Below, piece by piece: positions 50,385 to 54,516 of a DNA stretch of 54,516 bases (within the stretch, counting starts at the first letter, position 1; each line of letters begins with the position of its first letter). Origin of the DNA: Bacillota bacterium (GTDB taxonomy: Bacteria > Bacillota > Limnochordia > Darwinibacteriales > Darwinibacteriaceae); NCBI GenBank assembly GCA_012838305.1, contig DUPN01000079.1, positions 1-54,516 on the forward strand, in the 5' to 3' direction. A model generated the notes under the pieces. That model made no database searches. It saw only the letters and a list, made by a program, of their open reading frames with translations, and was not told where the DNA came from. Position numbers and translations under genes: made by a program.

Positions 50385-51635
50385 CTAAAAATATTCCTTT
50401 ATGTCACGAGTAGGTGAATTCGGGTAATCGAACACCTTACCCTCCCATGTTCTGATTTTGACGAAGTTCTTGCCCCTTGAGATTAGATACTGTGGTGCAA
50501 TCGGCGTTTTTCCGTGCCCCTTGGGTGCATTGATAATGTATGTGGGAATAGCCATACCTGAGGTATAGCCCCGTAAATACTCCATAATTTCAATACCATC
50601 ATCCACTGACGTGTTAAAATGTGTAGTCCCAATGACGCGTTTGGCATGAAAGATGTAGTAAGGCCGTACTCTAAAGCGCAAGAGCTCTTGGTTCAAGAAG
50701 CGCATGACATATTTATCGGCGTTAATTCCATTGAGGAGCACCGCCTGGTTCCCCAAGGGGATTCCGGCGTTAGCCAATTTGTCACAAGCGTCTTTTGCCT
50801 CCTGGGTGAGTTCTTTGGGGTGGTTAAACTGGGTGTTCACATAAAGTGGTGGGTATTTTTTGAGTATGTTTACAAGCTGGTCGGTGACCCTTTGGGGCAT
50901 GGTCGCCAGCACCCTGGTCCCGAGCCGCACGTATTCGATGGAGGGAATAGCATGGAGTTCTCCTATGAGCCAATCAAGCGTGGCATCGGAGAGGAGTAGA
51001 GCATCTCCGCCTGTCACCAAGACATCACGGATTTCTGGATTTGCTCGAATGTAGGCAATGGATTTCTCCAGTTTTTCTCTGGAAGTATGGTGATCATCAG
51101 AACCAATGTTTCTTCGCCGTTGACAATGTCTGCAATACATAGCACATTGGTTGGTCACATTGATGATCACTCGATCGGGGTAACGCCGGGTGATGGCTCC
51201 TGCTGGATTCGTAAACTCTTCCGCCATGGGATCGGTCAGTCCAGTGTCCCTTAACTCTGCAACCATGGGTATAGCCTGAAGCTTGATGGGATCGTACGTA
51301 TTGTCGTCATCAATTAACGACAGATAATAGGGTGAGATACTCCAGCGGTACTTTTCGGCCACCCTTTGCACGGCGTCAGCTTCCGCTGGATCCAAGGAAA
51401 TGAATCTGCGCAGCGTATCGAGATCAGATATTCTGTTTTTCAGCTGCCACCTGTAGTCCTTCCAGTTTTCCTCGGTCCCCTTTAGGTGGGTGAGAATCTT
51501 CCTCTTCTTTTCTTCCATCTTTGCTTGCTCCGCCGCGGCCATTCCCGAAGGGATCCTTTCCTTCACATCAAGATAATCCTGGATCCTGTCTTTCAGTTCG
51601 CTTGCCCTCTTTAGGGCTATCTGTTTTTTAGTCAT
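50385..51635 (-). CDS. eam: Glutamate 2,3-aminomutase (radical SAM)
   Basis: The 416-residue enzyme is a KamA-family radical SAM protein with CAMYCRHC (Cys164, 168, 171) for the iron-sulfur cluster and a PLP-binding NAPKGHGKTP region. Lysine 2,3-aminomutase uses two Asp residues to hold the side-chain amine (in YQCD and VDAP). Here the same places are Lys332 (FHAK) and Asn369 (IINAP), the residues reported for the clostridial glutamate 2,3-aminomutase. It should therefore make L-beta-glutamate, a compatible solute. GGAGA lies before the ATG. A strong promoter with a palindrome between -35 and -10 precedes it. Confidence 0.93.
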   Translation of the reverse strand: MTKKQIALKRASELKDRIQDYLDVKERIPSGMAAAEQAKMEEKKRKILTHLKGTEENWKDYRWQLKNRISDLDTLRRFISLDPAEADAVQRVAEKYRWSISPYYLSLIDDDNTYDPIKLQAIPMVAELRDTGLTDPMAEEFTNPAGAITRRYPDRVIINVTNQCAMYCRHCQRRRNIGSDDHHTSREKLEKSIAYIRANPEIRDVLVTGGDALLLSDATLDWLIGELHAIPSIEYVRLGTRVLATMPQRVTDQLVNILKKYPPLYVNTQFNHPKELTQEAKDACDKLANAGIPLGNQAVLLNGINADKYVMRFLNQELLRFRVRPYYIFHAKRVIGTTHFNTSVDDGIEIMEYLRGYTSGMAIPTYIINAPKGHGKTPIAPQYLISRGKNFVKIRTWEGKVFDYPNSPTRDIKEYF

Positions 51636-51677
51636 GGCATCTCCTTTCCCGAGTCAATTGCTGTACAGTGTTTTTTC

Positions 51678-51706
51678 ATTATACTATGAACACAAGTGTT
51701 CGTCAA
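51678..51706 (-). promoter_or_regulatory. Promoter of the aminomutase gene
   Basis: On the minus strand TTGACG (51701-51706) and TATAAT (51678-51683) are separated by 17 bases. The predicted transcript starts near 51671, 36 bases before the ATG. Confidence 0.8.
51688..51701. promoter_or_regulatory. 14-bp palindrome inside the aminomutase promoter
   Basis: GAACACAAGTGTTC is a perfect 14-bp inverted repeat that lies between the -35 and -10 hexamers (it touches the last base of the -35). Its position suits a repressor. The Gram-positive LexA box has GAAC-N4-GTTC, while here the gap is 6 bases, so it is not a standard LexA site; a TetR-type site is possible. Confidence 0.55.
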
Positions 51707-51848
51707 AATAGGCTCGAGGATGGCGAGGCAAAAGTCCTGTCACCATTGGATTTTGCGAAAACTTGCAGCATAGTCTGTACACCCTCAATTGAATCTAGTG
51801 GACTGCCTTCAGAAAACCTCCCTTAACCGGTTACCGTAATTCCAGGCA

Positions 51849-52460
51849 TCAGGATGACCGAGACAGAACGGTCAGAACCACCCTCAGGGCCGTGAGCATC
51901 TCAGCTAGACTCATGGAAGGAGCCTCCTTCTTGGACGACGCTTGCTCCGGCAGATAGGGAAGATGGATGAACCCTGCCCGGATGGGCAATCGGCTTTCAT
52001 TGATATAGTGCAGGATTCCATACATGGTATGGTTACACACAAAGGTCCCGGCGCTGTTGGACGTCGCAGCGGGAATACCCGCCTTTTGCACTTCCTCCAC
52101 GAGAACCTTGATGGGAAGCGTGGCAAAATAGGCGGCAGGAGCTCCCTCCATGATGGGAGCATCGCAGGGTTGGTTTCCATTGTTATCGGCAATCGCGGCA
52201 TCATCGATATTGAGGGCCACTCTCTCCAAGCCGATCCCGGTGCGTCCGCCTGCTTGACCCAAGGCTATGACCACGTCGGGCTGAACAGTGCTGATCGCCT
52301 CGATCGCTTGATCGATGGACTCACCGAAAACGGTGGGCAATCGCCTGGAGATCACCTGTATCCTATCAAAGCGCTCGAAAGATAGGCTCTGCGCTACTTC
52401 CCAGGAAGGATTGACTGCCTCGCCTCCAAAGGGCTCAAATCCCATCAATAGGGCCTTCAC
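51849..52460 (-). CDS. pcp: Pyroglutamyl-peptidase I
   Basis: The 203-residue Cys peptidase removes N-terminal pyroglutamate from peptides. LLMGFEPFGGEAVNPSWEV is the first signature, LGQAGGRTGIGLERVALN carries the catalytic Glu, SNSAGTFVCNHTMYGIL the nucleophile Cys, and GFIHLPYLPEQ the His. The GTG start overlaps the end of the dehydrogenase gene (GTGA), which shows coupling. A 10-bp palindrome TAACCGGTTA (51824-51833) lies after its stop. Confidence 0.95.
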   Translation of the reverse strand: MKALLMGFEPFGGEAVNPSWEVAQSLSFERFDRIQVISRRLPTVFGESIDQAIEAISTVQPDVVIALGQAGGRTGIGLERVALNIDDAAIADNNGNQPCDAPIMEGAPAAYFATLPIKVLVEEVQKAGIPAATSNSAGTFVCNHTMYGILHYINESRLPIRAGFIHLPYLPEQASSKKEAPSMSLAEMLTALRVVLTVLSRSS

Positions 52461-53839
52461 TGGCGCAGACCCCCTTCACCCTGTCGTTCATGGGCATCGC
52501 CCGCCTTGATAAGCTGCTGCGCATAGTGTTCTAGTAAACCCAAATCGCCAAGGAGCTGCAGAATCGTATAACGGGGTCGAATCTCCTTCGCATAGACAAG
52601 TGCATCGAAAACTAGCCGGAGTCCTAATCCAGCCTGGGCCGGTTCAAATGGCGCCCCCACCGTCTGGAGATACTCCTGGACGCGGGAGGGAGACGGAACC
52701 GTGGTCAGTGTTCGGAGGATTTCGTCCCAATGCTCGGCTATGACCATCCGCCTTTTCTGGCAGAGCGCAGGATCGTTCTTCTTGACTCTTTCCTCCAAGG
52801 CCAAAACCTCCTCGGCGCCTTTGAGAAAGGCCTTCCGAATGCCAAGGGCCCATTGATCCTTCTCCAGAGCAGAGGCATGCAAAAAAGTCCTTGGGTCCAG
52901 TTCGTCCCCTAGCAGCATCTGATAGAGTCGCAGGATCGACACTGTGCCGATTCCCACACCGGTTCCATGCAGAATAGGATCGCCACCTTCCCACAGCAAG
53001 CGCATTTCCCAAAAATGCGCGAGATGGTGTTCACTCCCCGAGGCTGGTCGTGAATTCTCCACATAGCTGATAGCTACTCCTGACAGGATCAATGTCTCCA
53101 TGAGCTCTCCTATGGCGCCCCGATCGCCGGCAGCAATTCCTTCTCGCAGTCGTATCGTCCTTTCCAAAGACTCTCGAGTCAACTTGGCTACCCGCTCACA
53201 ATAGTACTCGCCGTTAATGATCGCCGATAGCTTCCAGTCAGTTAAGGCCGTATACTTGCCAACCACATCACCGAAGCCTGCCGCGATCATATCTTTAGGC
53301 GCTTCCGCAAGTATCGTGCGATCGGCAATAATGGCTTTGGGAACGTGGCACTCAAAGGTTGTTTTCAAGTTATTCTTCAACAAAGGGGCCACCGATGAAG
53401 CGTAACCATCCATGGACGGAGCGGTGGCCACGATAAAGTAGGGTAAGCCCAGTCGGTGACTGAAAAAACGAGAGATGTCATTGATGGTCCCGGACCCAAC
53501 CGCCACAATCAGGTCACAGTCAGCATCAAAGTTAATCAGCAATCGTCCCAGGGCATCTTCATCTGGTGACAAGGCTGCATCATCAAACACAAAGGAAGAA
53601 TAGGACATTCCCTGCGTGAACAGTATCTCCAGTACCTGCCCGCCAGCGATCTTTGCGGTGTTCTTGTCGGCCACAATAAAAGGTTTCTGGTAACCGCCTC
53701 TTCGGATCAAGTCCGCTAGTTTGCCCATGGCCCCATCACTGATCTCCACCGCTTCAATGCCGGCAAAGTGTGTCCGTCCACACTCACATGCTATTGGTCT
53801 GTTGAGGTAATGTCCCAGATCCACTGGCTCCAATGCCAT
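52457..53839 (-). CDS. egsA: sn-Glycerol-1-phosphate dehydrogenase (AraM/EgsA type)
   Basis: The 460-residue protein belongs to the metal-dependent glycerol-1-phosphate dehydrogenases. IVAVGSGTINDISRF binds NAD(P), TAPSMDGYASSVAPL is the family loop, AAGFGDVVGKYTALTDWKLS gives the metal-binding Asp, and SGSEHHLAHFWE and LHGTGVGIG the two His positions. The enzyme makes glycerol 1-phosphate, the archaeal-type stereoisomer; in Bacillus it feeds heptaprenylglyceryl phosphate. An early CECGRTHF adds two Cys in the N-terminus. It overlaps pcp by 4 bases. The ATG at 53839 has AAAGGGGA upstream. Confidence 0.93.
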   Translation of the reverse strand: MALEPVDLGHYLNRPIACECGRTHFAGIEAVEISDGAMGKLADLIRRGGYQKPFIVADKNTAKIAGGQVLEILFTQGMSYSSFVFDDAALSPDEDALGRLLINFDADCDLIVAVGSGTINDISRFFSHRLGLPYFIVATAPSMDGYASSVAPLLKNNLKTTFECHVPKAIIADRTILAEAPKDMIAAGFGDVVGKYTALTDWKLSAIINGEYYCERVAKLTRESLERTIRLREGIAAGDRGAIGELMETLILSGVAISYVENSRPASGSEHHLAHFWEMRLLWEGGDPILHGTGVGIGTVSILRLYQMLLGDELDPRTFLHASALEKDQWALGIRKAFLKGAEEVLALEERVKKNDPALCQKRRMVIAEHWDEILRTLTTVPSPSRVQEYLQTVGAPFEPAQAGLGLRLVFDALVYAKEIRPRYTILQLLGDLGLLEHYAQQLIKAGDAHERQGEGGLRQ

Positions 53840-53894
53840 ACCAATCCCCTTTCCTTGTTCTGCTTCAAGAATTGCAGTCCCAAAAACGTTCGCC

Positions 53895-54446
53895 CTACTC
53901 CATCAGCCTAGCTCTCTGAAGTGCAAGGACAATGATGGGAATGATCACAACCTGGAGAGCTATACCTGGCAGCGCATCCCAGACTGCGCCCGCTGCAAAC
54001 ATCTGCCAGCTAAAGGCCTGGCCAGACAGACCATAGACCAAGACACTCGCCACTCCCCAGACAACTCTCCCACCAAGCATTGCTGCTAGAAGGGACAGAA
54101 GGATAGAGCTCGGCGTCCGTGACCAGAAGCGGTAAAACACTCCCGCCAAAAAGCCATAGGCCCCTAACTCAAAGGACATGACAAAGGCGGTGGGAAACAC
54201 CGGAGGGGTTCCAAACATAAAACCGCGCAACAAGGGAGTTACAATACCAATGATCAATCCGTAAGGACCTCCAAGTACAAATCCGCTGAGCAGTACTGGG
54301 ATGTGCATCGGTAAGAGACGACGGCCCACACTGGGGATCTGCCCCGTCAAGAAAGGCATCAGCAGCCCGAGCGCCACCAACAGTCCAGCTAACACAAGGT
54401 GTTTTGTCGATTGTCTTGTCGATTGTTTTGTCGTTGATTTCTTCAC
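53895..54446 (-). CDS. ECF transporter S component
   Basis: The 183-residue protein has about six hydrophobic helices. LVLAGLLVALGLLMPFLTGQ, RRLLPMHIPVLLSGFVLGG, YGLIIGIVTPLLRGFMFG and PPVFPTAFVMSFELGAYGFL are typical of the ECF-family vitamin-binding S subunits. These bind a vitamin or metabolite and use a shared energising module, which is not in the window. The cofactor is not clear; the sequence pattern fits the PanT/RibU-like group loosely. The first 16 residues are a repeated basic Lys-Gln-Ser-Thr segment. Start GTG 54446 has GGAGGAAGACA upstream. Only 70 bases of its leader are visible. Confidence 0.88.
   Translation of the reverse strand: MKKSTTKQSTRQSTKHLVLAGLLVALGLLMPFLTGQIPSVGRRLLPMHIPVLLSGFVLGGPYGLIIGIVTPLLRGFMFGTPPVFPTAFVMSFELGAYGFLAGVFYRFWSRTPSSILLSLLAAMLGGRVVWGVASVLVYGLSGQAFSWQMFAAGAVWDALPGIALQVVIIPIIVLALQRARLME
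54399..54434 (-). repeat. Three 12-bp tandem repeats at the start of the ECF gene
   Basis: The unit reads roughly WCGACAARACAM on the minus strand, three times in frame, and codes for TTKQ, STRQ and STKH. Copy number could vary by slippage. Confidence 0.7.
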
Positions 54447-54516
54447 TGTCTTCCTCCATCAGTCATGTATTCCTTAGGACAATCAAGTTTTCGGCACAAT
54501 GGAAATGAAACCCTCC

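Noticed and set aside
50385-51635. Lysine 2,3-aminomutase
   Set aside because: Both Asp residues that bind the lysine side chain are replaced by the Lys and Asn found in glutamate 2,3-aminomutase.
51688-51701. LexA (DinR) box
   Set aside because: The GAAC and GTTC arms are separated by six bases instead of four.
1-54516. CRISPR arrays, tRNA/rRNA genes, insertion sequences, prophage
   Set aside because: No regularly spaced repeats, cloverleaf or rRNA segments, transposases, integrases or phage structural genes were recognised on either strand.

Overview
The window looks like chromosome from an endospore-forming Bacillota (Firmicutes) of moderate-to-high GC. The direct signs are an alpha/beta-type small acid-soluble spore protein gene, CtsR-like heat-shock operators before a small heat-shock gene, strong GGAGG ribosome-binding sites, a Symbiobacterium-length meso-diaminopimelate dehydrogenase, and a glutamate 2,3-aminomutase. 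A deep lineage (Limnochordia or Symbiobacterium-like) is plausible but is inference. Most genes lie on the minus strand in short operons. I saw no rRNA, tRNA, CRISPR array, insertion sequence or prophage, and no gene-free gap longer than 300 bases.

Layout. 1-2.2 kb: the tail of a sugar-binding lipoprotein gene, a GmhB-type HAD phosphatase, and aroF-aroQ of the shikimate pathway. 2.3-6.3 kb: a three-gene proton-translocating transhydrogenase operon (pntA1-pntA2-pntB) whose beta subunit has three tandem NADP(H)-binding domains instead of one. 6.4-16.6 kb: diaminopimelate dehydrogenase, an alpha/beta hydrolase with Asp at the nucleophile position, a sugar-1-kinase-like protein coupled to a nucleotide-sugar dehydratase, a histone-deacetylase-like protein coupled to a hydantoinase-like ATPase, a membrane-anchored unknown, and a MATE exporter. 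16.7-27.1 kb: spore protein, small lipoprotein, LacI regulator, MsrB, HAD phosphatase, redoxin, DUF362 protein, lipase-like hydrolase, ArsC/Spx-like protein, phosphofructokinase, prolyl oligopeptidase, HNH nuclease. 27.2-36.2 kb: Hsp20, a RelE-like/UvrD-like fusion protein, a D-threonine-aldolase-like enzyme, a diguanylate cyclase with a long attenuator-like leader, a small HTH protein, galE, a pRiA4b-like protein, exonuclease III and an HD hydrolase. 36.3-41.6 kb: an alpha-galactoside/alpha-glucoside operon (GPH symporter, GH36, GH13). 41.6-46.0 kb: an orphan amino-acid ABC ATPase, an EamA transporter, ornithine aminotransferase and a COG2403 P-loop protein preceded by a predicted three-way-junction leader RNA. 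46.2-50.2 kb: a ribose/galactose-type ABC operon. 50.4-54.5 kb: glutamate 2,3-aminomutase, pyroglutamyl peptidase, glycerol-1-phosphate dehydrogenase and an ECF S component.

Connected themes. Redox: the transhydrogenase, a phosphofructokinase with mixed PPi/ATP signatures, MsrB and the redoxin. Glutamate/ornithine: glutamate 2,3-aminomutase (beta-glutamate, a known osmolyte), pyroglutamyl peptidase, ornithine aminotransferase. Regulation: candidate leader RNAs before the cyclase and the COG2403 gene, plus several palindromic operators. The most unusual items are the triple-domain PntB, the two structured leaders and the RelE-like/helicase fusion.
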